64,000 nt of DNA from Corynebacterium massiliense DSM 45435 (GTDB lineage: Bacteria; Actinomycetota; Actinomycetes; Mycobacteriales; Mycobacteriaceae). Positions 16,731-26,172 of the stretch are shown piece by piece. The stretch lies in contig NZ_CP063189.1 of the NCBI RefSeq assembly GCF_028609805.1, forward strand, positions 1,426,001 to 1,490,000. Direction: 5' to 3'. Under the pieces are notes generated by a model that saw only the letters and a list, made by a program, of their open reading frames with translations, did no database searches and was not told the DNA's origin. Each line of letters opens with the position of its first letter. Position 1 is the first letter of the stretch. The position numbers were made by a program, and so were the translations under genes.

Positions 16731-19700
16731 CTACTCGGCGGAGCGGCCGGCATCCACGCCCATCTTGGCGGCGTCCTCGCTCGCCTGCTGCGTGCCCGGT
16801 GCAAGCCCCTCAGGGTTCATGCGCTGCGAAATCACGCGGGTAATGCCGTCGCCGCGCATCGTTACGCCATACAGCACGTTAGCTACATCCATCGTCGGCT
16901 TCTGGTGCGTGATGACGATGAGCTGCGAATCCTTCCGCAACTCCTCGAAGAGGGCAAGCAGGCGGCGCAGGTTGACATCGTCAAGCGCTGCCTCGACCTC
17001 ATCCATGACGTAGAACGGGCTGGGGCGGGCGCGGAAGATGGCGACCAGCATGGCCAGCGCGGTCAGAGACTTCTCGCCACCCGAAAGCAACGACAGGCGC
17101 TTGACCTTCTTGCCCGGCGGGCGGGCCTCCACCTCAATACCCGTGGTGAGCATGGAATCCGGCTCCGTGAGCACCAAGCGGCCCTCGCCGCCCGGGAACA
17201 GAGTCTGGAACACGTGCGGAAACTCCGCCTCCACGTCGTGCCACGCATCCGTAAACAGCTGCAGGATTTTCGCGTCCACGTCCTCGATGACGCCGATGAG
17301 ATCCTTACGGGCTTGAATCACGTCGTCGAGCTGCGTGGACAGGTACGAGTAGCGCTCCTCCAGCGCCTTGTACTCCTCGAGCGCGAGGGGGTTCACCTTG
17401 CCCAGCGCGTTGAGATCCTTTTCCGCCTCCTGGGCGCGCTTCTTCTCCGCGGCGCGGTCGAAGTCATCCCCCGGGGTATAGTCCGCGAGGAGATCGGCCA
17501 TGGAGATGCCGAGCTGCTCGGCGGTCTTGGCCTCGGCCTCGTCGACGCGCACCTGGGCCTGGGAGCGGGCGATGTCCTGGTTGTGCGCCGCGTCCGTCAG
17601 CCGCGTGAGCTCGTCGCGCTGCCGGTTCAGCGACTGTTTAGCCGCCTGGGCGCGGGAATGGAGGTCATTTTTGCGCGCGACCAACTCATCGCGCTCGCGG
17701 GTCGCCCGCTCTAAGGCAGCGCCCGCGCGGGCGGCGATATCCTCGGCGTGGCGCGAGACGGTCTCGGCGAGCTTGGCCTGCTGGCGGCGGCGCGCCATGG
17801 CCTGCTCGTGGCGGGCCTTAGCCTGGCGTTCGTGAGCAGCCTGGCGGCGCAGATTTTCCGCCTTGCCCGCAATCTGTGAGACCTGCTCCTGCGCGGAGCG
17901 CGCCGCCAGTTGCGCCTCGACCTCCATGGACTTGACCTGCTCCAGCGCGGCGAACGCGGCGTCACGTTCCTGGGTGGATGGCTCGTCCGGTTCGTCGTTG
18001 CTGTTCGCGCGCGACAGGCGTTCCCGGGCGGCGTCCCGGTCGCGGCGCAGCTGCACCAACCGCGCCTCAATGTCGGTGGCACGGTCGGCCGCCTTGTGGT
18101 GCTCCGATTCGTCCGCCGCGTGCTGCTTGACCAACCGCCGGTGGTCTCGGCTCCACGCCTCCACCTGGGCGTCGTGTTCGCGCAGCGCCGCCTTCGCGGA
18201 CGCGGCCGTGACGCGAGCGTCCTCCGCGGCGATCTTTGCTCCCTCGAGGGTGCCGGAAATTTCCGTGTGCTCTTCCTGCGCCGCCGCCAGCTCCTTTTCC
18301 GACTCAGCAATGCGGGAAGCCACCTCGACCGTAGAGGATCCGGCCGTGCCGCCGACCAGCCATCCCTCGCCGACGAGCACACCCGCGGTCGTCACGGCGC
18401 GCAGCCGCGGATCGTCTGCCACGACGCCGCGGGCTGCATCGACGTCGTCGACCAGCACGACATCGGCAAGCAACCGCGTCAGCGCGGTGTGCACCACCGC
18501 GTCCATCTCCACCGAATCGAGCAGCCACCGCGCCCCTGCCGGCAGGGTGGCTTCCATCCGCCAGTCGCGCGGCTGCACCGTGCCGCGCGTATCGATGACC
18601 GCGGTCAGCGACGCCGCAGTGAGCGTGTCCACGAGCTCGTCGTCAACTACGCCCACGACCGCCTCCACGAACGCACCCAGAGCGGCGGAAACGGCCCGGG
18701 AATAATCGGTCGAAATGTGCTCGGCCAAGGGAGTAAAGTCCGTGCCGAGTTCCGGGGCCTCCGGCGCCGTCTGCGCCAGCGTGTCGATGCGCGACTTGAG
18801 CGTGTATACGCGCCGCTCGAACTCGCGCTGCTGGTCGCGCAGCTGCTCCAAGCGCTTGTCCGCCGCGTCCGACTCGCTGGCGGCGCGCACGTGCGACTCC
18901 TCCAGCGGCTGCCGGTCCGCCTGCAGCTTTTCCAAGGTGGTGGCGACCTCGTCGGCTTCCTTCTGCGCGGCTTGGACGCGTGCGCGGGTCGAGGCGAGCA
19001 GCTCCTCCTGGCGCGCCAGATCCTCCTCGGCGGCCGTGACCTGCTTGGCGGTCGACTCCTCTTCGGCGATGAGTCGCACGACGCCCTCGCGGCGATCCGC
19101 GATGGCCCGCATTTGCGCCAAGTGCTCCTGGGCCGCGGCGTCGTAGGCTTCCTGCCGCTCGGCGACCTCCTCGCGCAAAGATTCCAGCCGCTCGGCCGCC
19201 TCTTCGGCCGCGGCAAGGCGTTCTTCGTGTTCTTCTTCTGCCTGATCCGCCCGCGCGTCCAGATCATCCGGATCCGGGCCACTATAAGCGACGGTCGCGC
19301 CCACATTCCGCGCGCGCTCCGCCGCGATGCGCTGGGTCGCGCCGATCCGCTCGCGCAGGGTGGACAGATCGAACCACAGCTTCTGAGCCTTATCGGCCGC
19401 GGGGGTGACCGTCTCCAAGGCCTCGGTGATGTCGGCCTCGTGCTCGCTCGCCGTCTCCAGCTGCGCTTGGGCCTCGGCGACCTTTTCTGCCAGGGCTTCT
19501 TGCTGGACGGTGGCATCGTCAAGCTTCGCACGCAGCCGCACGATGCGGTCGCCGGCGAGGCGCAGGCGGGCATCGCGCAGATCGGCCTGCACCGTCGCGG
19601 CGCGCTGGGCCGCCTCAGCCTGCCTGCCCAGCGGCTTGAGTTGCTTGCCAATCTCGTCGGTGAGATCGCTCAGCCGATCGAGGTTGGTCTGCATCCCCTG

Positions 19701-20243
19701 GAGCTTGCGCTGCGCCTTCTCGCGGCGCCGCCGGTGTTTGAGCACGCCCGCCGCCTCCTCGATATAGGAGCGGCGCTCCTCGGGACGGGATTCCAGGATC
19801 TCAGACAGCTTGCCCTGCCCGACGATGATGTGCATCTCGCGGCCGATGCCGGTATCCGACAGCAGCTCCTGGATGTCCATGAGCCGCGCTTTGGAGCCGT
19901 TGATCTCGTACTCGCTGCCGCCGTCGCGAAACATGCGGCGGGTCACGGACACTTCCGTGTATTCGATGGGCAGCGCGCCATCGGAATTGTCGATGGTCAG
20001 CGTCACTTCCGCGCGCCCGAGCGGCTTCCTATCGCCCGCGCCGGCGAAGATGACGTCCTGCATCTTGCCGCCGCGGAGGGTTTTCGCGCTGCCCTCACCC
20101 ATGACCCAGGCGAGCGCGTCGACCACGTTCGACTTGCCGGAACCGTTTGGCCCCACCACGGCACAGATGCCGGGCTCGAACTTGAGGGTCGTCGCGGACG
20201 CAAAGGACTTGAAGCCCTTGAGAGTCAGCGCTTTAAGGTGCAT
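16731..20243 (-). CDS. smc: Chromosome segregation protein SMC
   Basis: SMC is the condensin ATPase that, with ScpA and ScpB, compacts and separates sister chromosomes. I start it at the ATG at 20243 (MHLKALTLKGFKSFAS), the conserved beginning of actinobacterial SMC, rather than the ATG six codons upstream. The protein is 1170 residues. It has Walker A VVGPNGSGKS near residue 30, two long coiled coils around a hinge near residues 500-650, the signature LSGGEKSLTALAML and Walker B FYVMDEVEAALDD near the C-terminus. It lies between acyP and ftsY on the same strand. Confidence 0.97.
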   Translation of the reverse strand: MHLKALTLKGFKSFASATTLKFEPGICAVVGPNGSGKSNVVDALAWVMGEGSAKTLRGGKMQDVIFAGAGDRKPLGRAEVTLTIDNSDGALPIEYTEVSVTRRMFRDGGSEYEINGSKARLMDIQELLSDTGIGREMHIIVGQGKLSEILESRPEERRSYIEEAAGVLKHRRRREKAQRKLQGMQTNLDRLSDLTDEIGKQLKPLGRQAEAAQRAATVQADLRDARLRLAGDRIVRLRAKLDDATVQQEALAEKVAEAQAQLETASEHEADITEALETVTPAADKAQKLWFDLSTLRERIGATQRIAAERARNVGATVAYSGPDPDDLDARADQAEEEHEERLAAAEEAAERLESLREEVAERQEAYDAAAQEHLAQMRAIADRREGVVRLIAEEESTAKQVTAAEEDLARQEELLASTRARVQAAQKEADEVATTLEKLQADRQPLEESHVRAASESDAADKRLEQLRDQQREFERRVYTLKSRIDTLAQTAPEAPELGTDFTPLAEHISTDYSRAVSAALGAFVEAVVGVVDDELVDTLTAASLTAVIDTRGTVQPRDWRMEATLPAGARWLLDSVEMDAVVHTALTRLLADVVLVDDVDAARGVVADDPRLRAVTTAGVLVGEGWLVGGTAGSSTVEVASRIAESEKELAAAQEEHTEISGTLEGAKIAAEDARVTAASAKAALREHDAQVEAWSRDHRRLVKQHAADESEHHKAADRATDIEARLVQLRRDRDAARERLSRANSNDEPDEPSTQERDAAFAALEQVKSMEVEAQLAARSAQEQVSQIAGKAENLRRQAAHERQAKARHEQAMARRRQQAKLAETVSRHAEDIAARAGAALERATRERDELVARKNDLHSRAQAAKQSLNRQRDELTRLTDAAHNQDIARSQAQVRVDEAEAKTAEQLGISMADLLADYTPGDDFDRAAEKKRAQEAEKDLNALGKVNPLALEEYKALEERYSYLSTQLDDVIQARKDLIGVIEDVDAKILQLFTDAWHDVEAEFPHVFQTLFPGGEGRLVLTEPDSMLTTGIEVEARPPGKKVKRLSLLSGGEKSLTALAMLVAIFRARPSPFYVMDEVEAALDDVNLRRLLALFEELRKDSQLIVITHQKPTMDVANVLYGVTMRGDGITRVISQRMNPEGLAPGTQQASEDAAKMGVDAGRSAE

Positions 20244-20270
20244 AGCCTGCCAATCTAGCACCCAGCATTC

Positions 20271-20564
20271 TTAACGCTCGACAAACCCGCTCTCGCCGCG
20301 GGGCGTGGTCCACTGCTCTACCACCGCGGTGACCTCGCCGGGGCGATCGTGCTGGCTCGGCTTCTCCCGCAGCAGGTCGAGCAGGCGGGAGCACTTTTCG
20401 CGGGTTCCTTCCGCTACGACCTGCACGCGCCCGTCGCGCAGATTGGTCGCGTGGCCGGAAAGTCCGAGCTCCAGCGCGCGGGAGCGAGTCCACCACCGGA
20501 AGCCCACTCCCTGCACGGTGCCGTGTACGAAGGCGGTCAGCCGGGCATCGTCAGTCTCGCTCAT
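20271..20564 (-). CDS. acyP: Acylphosphatase
   Basis: Acylphosphatase hydrolyses carboxyl-phosphate bonds such as acetyl phosphate. The 97-residue protein has the active-site loop [11 protein letters not shown] (17-27), whose Arg binds phosphate, and the catalytic Asn in [17 protein letters not shown]. This length is normal for the family. It starts the acyP-smc-ftsY run, 27 bases before smc, a placement conserved in corynebacteria. Confidence 0.94.
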   Translation of the reverse strand: MSETDDARLTAFVHGTVQGVGFRWWTRSRALELGLSGHATNLRDGRVQVVAEGTREKCSRLLDLLREKPSQHDRPGEVTAVVEQWTTPRGESGFVER

Positions 20565-20582
20565 CGTCGAGTGCCTCGCTTT

Positions 20583-22070
20583 CTAGTTTGCGGTCGGGGT
20601 TGGGGTCTGGGGCCGGTCGTCGCGGCGAGTGACGGGGTCAGAACCGTCCCAGCACTCGATATTGCGCACCCCGGGCAGCATATCGCGGTGGAAAATGGGA
20701 TCGAGGCCCTGGCGCTTCTGCTCGTTGAAGTTCTTCAGCAGCTTGATGGCCACCCCGCACAGCGGAACGATGGCCACGATATTGATGAGCACCATCATTG
20801 CCGCGCCCGTATCGGCCAACGCGAACACGAACGGCAGGGAGCCCACCGCACCGAACCACACGAAGAACAACACGCCCAGGCGGAAGATGAGGAGCGTGGT
20901 CTTGGAGCGGGTGAGGTACTCCACGTTCGACTCGGCCAGGTAGTAGTTGCCCAAGATGGACGAGAAGGCGAGGAAGAACAGGATGAAGGTCACCAGGTGG
21001 ATGCCCCAGTCGCCCACCTCAGACGACAGCGCGTGCTGGGTGAGGGATACGCCTTCCGGATCGCCGTTGGAGTCGTAGGTGACATCCGAGCCCAGCAGGA
21101 TGATGAAGGCCGTGATGGTGCAGACGACGAGGGTGTCGAAATAGACGCCGAGAGTCTGGACCAGCCCCTGCTTGACCGGGTGGGACACCGACGCGGTCGC
21201 CGCCGCGTTCGGCGCGGAACCCTCGCCGGCCTCGTTGGAAAACAGGCCGCGCTGGATGCCGTACCCGATGGCGGTGCCGACGCCGGCGCCGGCCACTTCT
21301 TTCAGCCCCAGTGCATGGCCGACAATCAGGGTGAGCATGCCCGGCACCTTGTCCAGGTTCGTAATCACGACGAACAGGCCGATGGCCAGGTACGCCAAGG
21401 CCATGAACGGCACCATGTACTGGGTGACGTTGGCGATGCGCTTCACACCGCCGAAGATGACGAAGCCGGACACGATAGCGATGATCACGCCGACGATGGC
21501 GCGGAAGCTGAAGGAATCCTGCCCGAAGGAGGTACCCAGCGAATCGGCGATGGCGTTGGTCTGGAAGGCGTTGTAGATAAGCCCGAAGGTAAACGCGATG
21601 GCCACGGAGAAGACCACGGCGAGCGCGTTCGATCCCAGACCGCGGCGGATGTAGTACGCGGGCCCGCCGCGGTAGGTGTCGCCGTCCTTGGTCTTCCACA
21701 GCTGCGCCAGGGTGGACTCCACGAAGGAGGTCGCTCCGCCCAACAGCGCGATGATCCACATCCAGAACACCGCACCGGGCCCGCCGATGGAGATGGCAGC
21801 GGCCACACCGGCCACATTGGCAGTGCCCACGCGGGATGCTGCGGAAATGGTAAACGCCTTAAAGGCGGAGATGCCGCCGAATTCTTCGTCGTGGTCCCGG
21901 CTTGCCTGCGGGCGCTCCACCACCGAACGGAACATCTCCGGGATCATCCGGATTTGGACCAGCGCCGTGCGCGCGCCGAACAGTAGACCAGCCCCCACGA
22001 GGATGATGGGGAGAATCCACGTCCACAGGAAGTCGTTCACTGTGCCGACGACATTCTCAAGAAATTCCAT
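20583..22070 (-). CDS. Sodium:alanine/glycine symporter (AGCS family)
   Basis: This 495-residue integral membrane protein has about ten hydrophobic segments. It carries the AGCS family motifs SAASRVGTANVAGVAAAISI (around 75-95) and GYGIQRGLFSNEAGEGSAPN (around 265-285). Family members import small neutral amino acids, mainly alanine, glycine or serine, with Na+. It sits between mutM and acyP on the same strand, 19 bases before acyP. The region before its start contains a 15-base palindrome and no Shine-Dalgarno sequence. Confidence 0.93.
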   Translation of the reverse strand: MEFLENVVGTVNDFLWTWILPIILVGAGLLFGARTALVQIRMIPEMFRSVVERPQASRDHDEEFGGISAFKAFTISAASRVGTANVAGVAAAISIGGPGAVFWMWIIALLGGATSFVESTLAQLWKTKDGDTYRGGPAYYIRRGLGSNALAVVFSVAIAFTFGLIYNAFQTNAIADSLGTSFGQDSFSFRAIVGVIIAIVSGFVIFGGVKRIANVTQYMVPFMALAYLAIGLFVVITNLDKVPGMLTLIVGHALGLKEVAGAGVGTAIGYGIQRGLFSNEAGEGSAPNAAATASVSHPVKQGLVQTLGVYFDTLVVCTITAFIILLGSDVTYDSNGDPEGVSLTQHALSSEVGDWGIHLVTFILFFLAFSSILGNYYLAESNVEYLTRSKTTLLIFRLGVLFFVWFGAVGSLPFVFALADTGAAMMVLINIVAIVPLCGVAIKLLKNFNEQKRQGLDPIFHRDMLPGVRNIECWDGSDPVTRRDDRPQTPTPTAN

Positions 22071-22072
22071 GC

Positions 22073-22087
22073 CCAGTAACTTACTGG
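22073..22087. promoter_or_regulatory. Perfect palindrome directly upstream of the symporter start
   Basis: CCAGTAA-C-TTACTGG is a perfect inverted repeat ending two bases before the symporter ATG. On the minus strand TAAGTT within it is followed by ACTGGGC and the ATG, so it could be a -10 box giving a leaderless mRNA. The palindrome would then be well placed for repressor binding. Confidence 0.35.
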
Positions 22088-22106
22088 TTTTCCAAGCGTG
22101 GGGCGA

Positions 22107-22949
22107 TCAGTACCCCTGACACCGCGGGCACAACGTAGTCGTTCTCCCACCGACGGTCACAGCCTTAAGGGGTGTCGCACACCGCAGGCAGGGCTGCCCC
22201 GCCCGGCCGTAGGCGGCCAGCGATTGCCCGTAGCGGCCGGATTCGCCATTGACGTTGACGTAGAGCGAATCAAAGCTGGTACCGCCGCGCTCGAGCGCCG
22301 CCGCCAGCACCGCCCGGGCAGCCGCGACCAGTTCGACGGCATCCTTTTGCCGTAGGGCCGAAGCGCGCTTTTTCGGATGCACCCGCGCCGCCCACAGCGT
22401 TTCGTCGGCGTAGATATTGCCGATGCCGGAGACGACCTCTTGGTTCAAAAGCACCGACTTGACCGGGGATTTACGCTTCCGGATTGCGCGGGCCACCGCG
22501 GCGCTATCGAACTCCGCGCTCAACGGATCCGGCGCGATGTGCGAGATCGCCGAGAGCGGGGCGAGGCGCCAGTAGCCAAAAGTGCGCTGATCGACAAAGC
22601 AGACGGTGGAACCATCGTCCAGCCGGGCCCGCAAGCGGACGTGCGGCGAGGAGTACTCGCCGACGCGCAGCTGGCCAGACATCCCGAGGTGAATGAAAAC
22701 AACGGGCCTGTCTCGGTCGCGGCCGGGGCCGTCTGTGCGGCTCGCGCCCGCATCGAGCTCTAACCACAGGTACTTCCCGCGCCGTTCCACGCTGTAGATC
22801 GTGTGGCCGGGCAAGAGACTGGCGAGGTCCTCGCTCCCCTGCTCGCGGTTCACGCGCGGGTGCAGCAGCTCCACCTCAGTGACCTTCCGGCCGGTGAGGT
22901 ACGGCGCGATGCCGCGGCGCACGGTTTCTACTTCTGGAAGTTCAGGCAT
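22107..22949 (-). CDS. mutM: Formamidopyrimidine-DNA glycosylase MutM/Fpg
   Basis: MutM excises 8-oxoguanine and formamidopyrimidines and nicks the abasic site. The 280-residue protein begins MPELPEVETVRRGI, with the catalytic Pro2 (after Met removal) and Glu3, and has the HIH and helix-two-turn-helix region including VVSGIGNIYADETLW. It ends in the zinc finger Cys254-x2-Cys257 and Cys274-x2-Cys277 (CPRCQGY). It lies 18 bases after rnc on the same strand, as in other corynebacteria. Confidence 0.97.
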   Translation of the reverse strand: MPELPEVETVRRGIAPYLTGRKVTEVELLHPRVNREQGSEDLASLLPGHTIYSVERRGKYLWLELDAGASRTDGPGRDRDRPVVFIHLGMSGQLRVGEYSSPHVRLRARLDDGSTVCFVDQRTFGYWRLAPLSAISHIAPDPLSAEFDSAAVARAIRKRKSPVKSVLLNQEVVSGIGNIYADETLWAARVHPKKRASALRQKDAVELVAAARAVLAAALERGGTSFDSLYVNVNGESGRYGQSLAAYGRAGQPCLRCATPLKAVTVGGRTTTLCPRCQGY

Positions 22950-22967
22950 GGCCCCTGCCCTCCAGTG

Positions 22968-23744
22968 CTAGTGCGCAGATTTTGTGGCGGCGCTTCCCGC
23001 CGCGTCTGCCGGGTGCTCGCGCAGGTGCAGAAAAGCCTGATGGGCGGCCTCTTGTTCCGCCAGCTTCTTGTTGTGGCCGACGCCTGTTCCCAGCTCCTTG
23101 CCGTCCACCGAGGCCGTAGCGGTGAAAGTCTGGTCGTGCTCGGGGCCGGTGGAGGTCGACGCGTACGTCGGCATCGCGGCCTTCAGCTCCGCGCACAGCT
23201 CCTGCAGGGTCGTCTTCCAATCCAGGTGGCGGCCGGCGGCGCTCGCGGTATCAATCTTGCGCTGGAACAGGCGCAAAATAACGTCGCGCGCGGGCTGGAA
23301 CCCGTGCTGGCGGTAGATGGCGCCGAGGATCGCCTCAGTCGTATCCGCGAGGATCGACTCCTTGTCACGGCCGCCGGTCGCGGTCTCGCCCTTGCCCAGC
23401 AGAATGTGGGCGCCCAGGTTGATCTCGCGGGCGATATCCGCCAGGCCGTAGCGCGAGACGATCGAGGCGCGCATCTTGGAAATATCCGACTCCGGGCGGG
23501 AGGGATACTGCTCATACAGCTGCGCCGCCACGGACAGGCCGAGGACTGCGTCGCCGAGAAACTCCAGGCGCTCGTTGGTGGGCAGATTGCCGTTTTCGTG
23601 CGCGAACGAGCGGTGGGTCAGCGCGAGGCGAAGGTAGCTGTCCGCGATGTCGATGCCGAACGCGTCCAACAGCGGCTGGTGGTCCACCCGGCGGTACTCC
23701 GCTTCGAGGGCTTCTTCCCCGGTGAGCTTGTTCTTCTTGGTCAC
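22968..23744 (-). CDS. rnc: Ribonuclease III
   Basis: RNase III cleaves double-stranded RNA, including rRNA precursors. The GTG at 23744 overlaps the stop of the DUF177 gene (GTGA) and gives 258 residues; the longer open frame upstream is antisense noise. The nuclease signature NERLEFLGDAVLGLSVAAQL contains the conserved Glu and Asp metal ligands. A C-terminal dsRNA-binding domain follows (about 160-235, ending LAEQEAAHQAFLHL). It is the middle gene of a yceD-rnc-mutM unit. Confidence 0.96.
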   Translation of the reverse strand: MTKKNKLTGEEALEAEYRRVDHQPLLDAFGIDIADSYLRLALTHRSFAHENGNLPTNERLEFLGDAVLGLSVAAQLYEQYPSRPESDISKMRASIVSRYGLADIAREINLGAHILLGKGETATGGRDKESILADTTEAILGAIYRQHGFQPARDVILRLFQRKIDTASAAGRHLDWKTTLQELCAELKAAMPTYASTSTGPEHDQTFTATASVDGKELGTGVGHNKKLAEQEAAHQAFLHLREHPADAAGSAATKSAH

Positions 23745-24295
23745 AGGAACTTCTCCAGTCCAGACCACCGCGGGTCTACGCGTTCTTCGTCTTCCTCGCC
23801 GGACACGCCGGTGGTAACCCCCTGCGGGGTGCGCAGATCCTCTTCCGCGCAGCCGTCCTCGCACGTAGGCGCAAACGGCTGGTTCAGCCCCACCTCGTCG
23901 ATGACGGTCTGCAGGAGGTCGAGTTTGTCATCCACAACTTCCGGGACCTCGTCGCCGGAGCCGTCATCCTCACCTTCGTCGTCCGGCTCACCGCTGATGA
24001 AGTCGGAATCCGTGGCAAACGCCTGCGACACGTGGACATCGAGATTGCGGCGCAACGGGCGCAGGCACCGCGCGCACTCGCCTTCTAACGTGCCGGTGAC
24101 GTCCGCATCCGCCAGGATCCCCGAGCCCAGCGGGGTAAACGTCGCCTCGACGGTGACTTCCGCCCCCTCGGGTACCGCGATCATTTCCGCGCCGATGCGC
24201 TCCGGCGCGGGGCCGGTGTGGATACGCTGCTCCGGCTCGTGTCCTGGTTGCGCGCCAACGAGGTTGGCCACGTTGAAAACAAACGGTGAAGTCAT
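23741..24295 (-). CDS. yceD: DUF177 / YceD-family protein
   Basis: This is the actinobacterial YceD (DUF177) protein, 184 residues from the ATG at 24295 (MTSPFVFNVANLVG); the in-frame extension upstream to 24430 is not family-like. It has two conserved Cys pairs, GECARCLRPL and CEDGCAEEDLRTP, and an acidic Gly/Asp/Glu linker between them. Members of this family in other bacteria are linked to 23S rRNA accumulation; the role here is inferred from family only. The stop overlaps the rnc start. No rpmF follows it, unlike in many bacteria. Confidence 0.92.
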   Translation of the reverse strand: MTSPFVFNVANLVGAQPGHEPEQRIHTGPAPERIGAEMIAVPEGAEVTVEATFTPLGSGILADADVTGTLEGECARCLRPLRRNLDVHVSQAFATDSDFISGEPDDEGEDDGSGDEVPEVVDDKLDLLQTVIDEVGLNQPFAPTCEDGCAEEDLRTPQGVTTGVSGEEDEERVDPRWSGLEKFL

Positions 24296-24473
24296 AGCAG
24301 ATGTCAGCCTACAACAGACCATCCTTCTCGGCCGCCGACCATCCACGTCAGCTGGCTGAAACCCTTTCGATTTGCCCGCCAATCTGGACGTTGTCTGCCT
24401 ATGTATTAGGGATCCGCGCAATTGGCCCACTCATACCTGCACACAGCCCGCAATCGGCTCTACACTGCCCACC

Positions 24474-25181
24474 ATGAACGACGAGTTACTACGCGCTCCG
24501 ACTGGGGATATAGCCGTTGCTGCTGGACTCGCATTCCTCCCCGCCCTGGCCTTAGCCCTCATTGGCTACGGTCTCCACCGCGTCGTGGTTCCTCGCCTTT
24601 CTCTGTCCACCCTGGCCGAGGGCACGTCCTTGCGGCGCGTCATTGCGCGCTCGATGTGGATCGGCGCCCTCATCGGCTTGCTCGCGCTCATGCCGGTGCC
24701 GTCGGACTTGGCCATCCTCACCGCCGCCATCGCACTGTCCGTCTCCGCTGCCCTTATCGCCTGGCGGGCGCGCGAGCCCCTGCCGGCCGCCCTGTTCTCG
24801 GTGTCCGCATCCGCGCTGGGAATGCTTCTCGATGCCGCAATCATCGCCCTCGCCTTAACCACCGGGGTCACGCACGGCGCGCACATGTCCGTCGCGTGGC
24901 AGGTTCTCCTGTGGTGGCCGTTCGTCGCGCTGCCGGCGCTGGCCGCATCGTGCATTTCGGGAACGCTCAGCACGCTGCAGATGACCGCTTCCGCCGACTC
25001 GTACGCAGCGACGAACCAGACGGATGCGGCGGCTGCGCAGATGCCCGCGCACCACGTGCAGCAGAAACGCCCCCATTCCACGGGCCAGTTGCAACTGGGC
25101 GCAGACCCCCAGCCCAGCGCGGAAAAGATGGGCTCTCCCTCCGGATCCCGAAACCGTTCCCGCCCGCGTTACGCAGCGTAA
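24474..25181 (+). CDS. Predicted membrane protein of unknown function
   Basis: The ATG at 24474 begins a 235-residue protein. It has about five hydrophobic segments (roughly 12-35, 60-75, 80-98, 108-130 and 142-165) and a polar C-terminal tail of about 65 residues rich in Ala, Gln, Ser and basic residues. I do not recognise a family. The gene is divergent from yceD and convergent with sepIVA and appears monocistronic. The antisense frames here encode Arg/Ala-rich products without membrane segments, which supports the plus strand. Confidence 0.7.
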   Translation: MNDELLRAPTGDIAVAAGLAFLPALALALIGYGLHRVVVPRLSLSTLAEGTSLRRVIARSMWIGALIGLLALMPVPSDLAILTAAIALSVSAALIAWRAREPLPAALFSVSASALGMLLDAAIIALALTTGVTHGAHMSVAWQVLLWWPFVALPALAASCISGTLSTLQMTASADSYAATNQTDAAAAQMPAHHVQQKRPHSTGQLQLGADPQPSAEKMGSPSGSRNRSRPRYAA

Positions 25182-25182
25182 C

Positions 25183-25248
25183 GGCCCGCCTCCCCTGGAG
25201 CGCACACGTCGCACGAGGTCAGTGTGTGTATACGCAGGGAGACGGGCC
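25183..25248. terminator. Long imperfect hairpin between convergent genes
   Basis: GGCCCGCCTCCCCTG (25183-25197) can pair with CAGGGAGACGGGCC (25235-25248), with one mismatch and one bulge. The 37-base interior can form a second short CACAC/GTGTG stem. It lies between the convergent membrane-protein gene and sepIVA and could terminate either. No clear U-tract is present. Confidence 0.4.
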
Positions 25249-25282
25249 GGGGCCAGTGTGGCCACGATGTAGGTAAGCGCTC

Positions 25283-26083
25283 TTAGCGGTCGGTGTACCG
25301 AGAAGCGTTGTAGCCGGTGTTCGCGTCGTAGTCGCCGCCCTCGTAGGACTCGCCGTAGGAGTCGTAGGTCGACTGCCCCGCGGAGCTGCGGGACGCAGTG
25401 CCGTAGGACGAGCCCCGCGAGCTGCTCCCCCGCGCGCCCGCGCCGCGGCGCAGGGCGGAACGATCGGCGGAGATGGTGCGCAACACCTGGGAAAGGGTGT
25501 CCTCGAAGTCCCCGAGCTTGGAGTCCACGAACTCGTCGCACTCGCCGCGGAGCCGGTCGGATTCGGCGTGTGCCTCGTCCACGATGCGGTGTGCCTCTTC
25601 GTTGGCGCGGCGCACAACCTCCGCCTCAGACACCAGGCGGTCCTGCTCGGCCTGGCCGTCGGCAACCGTGCGCTCGTAGGTGTCGTTCGCCTGCGCGATA
25701 GTGCGGTCCGCCTCCGAACGGGCGTTATCCACCAGTGAGCGGGCCTCGTCCTCGGCCTGGGCGATCATGGATTCGGAACGCTGCTGGGCATCGGCAAGCA
25801 TGGCGTCGGCATCGCCGCGGGCACCACCGACGATGTCGTCGGCCTCCGCGTTGGCGTCCGCAATGGTCTGCGAGGCCCGGTCCTCGGCGCCGTGGATAAT
25901 TTCATCCTGCTTATCCAGCACGTCCTGTGCGTCGTCCATTTCGACTGGCAGGGCGTTACGCAGCTCGTCGAGGAGGGCGAGCATTTCGTTGCGCGGCACC
26001 ATGGCGTTCGAGGTCATCGGCACGCCATAGGCCTGTTCAAGGTGGCGGTTGAGTTCATCGAGGGATTCGAATACGCGGTACAT
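25283..26083 (-). CDS. sepIVA: SepIVA-type DivIVA-like septation protein
   Basis: The 266-residue protein starts MYRVFESLDELNRHLEQAYG and matches the layout of mycobacterial SepIVA (Rv2927c), including GVPMTSNAMVPRNEMLALLD and AHAESDRLRGECDEFVDSKL. Residues about 50-205 are a continuous coiled coil of Ala/Asp/Glu/Arg heptads. SepIVA localises to the septum and affects division and polar growth in mycobacteria; a similar role is inferred. The neighbourhood with yceD and rnc is also shared with mycobacteria. The last 55 residues are Ser/Gly/Tyr/Arg-rich and low-complexity, not seen in the mycobacterial protein. The start is the ATG at 26083; the frame upstream is not conserved. Confidence 0.9.
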   Translation of the reverse strand: MYRVFESLDELNRHLEQAYGVPMTSNAMVPRNEMLALLDELRNALPVEMDDAQDVLDKQDEIIHGAEDRASQTIADANAEADDIVGGARGDADAMLADAQQRSESMIAQAEDEARSLVDNARSEADRTIAQANDTYERTVADGQAEQDRLVSEAEVVRRANEEAHRIVDEAHAESDRLRGECDEFVDSKLGDFEDTLSQVLRTISADRSALRRGAGARGSSSRGSSYGTASRSSAGQSTYDSYGESYEGGDYDANTGYNASRYTDR

Positions 26084-26172
26084 AAAGCTAAGGGTATCCA
26101 AGCTCAAAGCACCGCGCCGTCTCCCACGCGCGCGAAAGCCCGCGGAAAAGGACTCCGCGGGCAAGAAACTGT

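Noticed and set aside
17910..20258. Long plus-strand open frame (782 codons) opposite smc
   Set aside because: It is antisense to a complete SMC with Walker A, signature and Walker B motifs.
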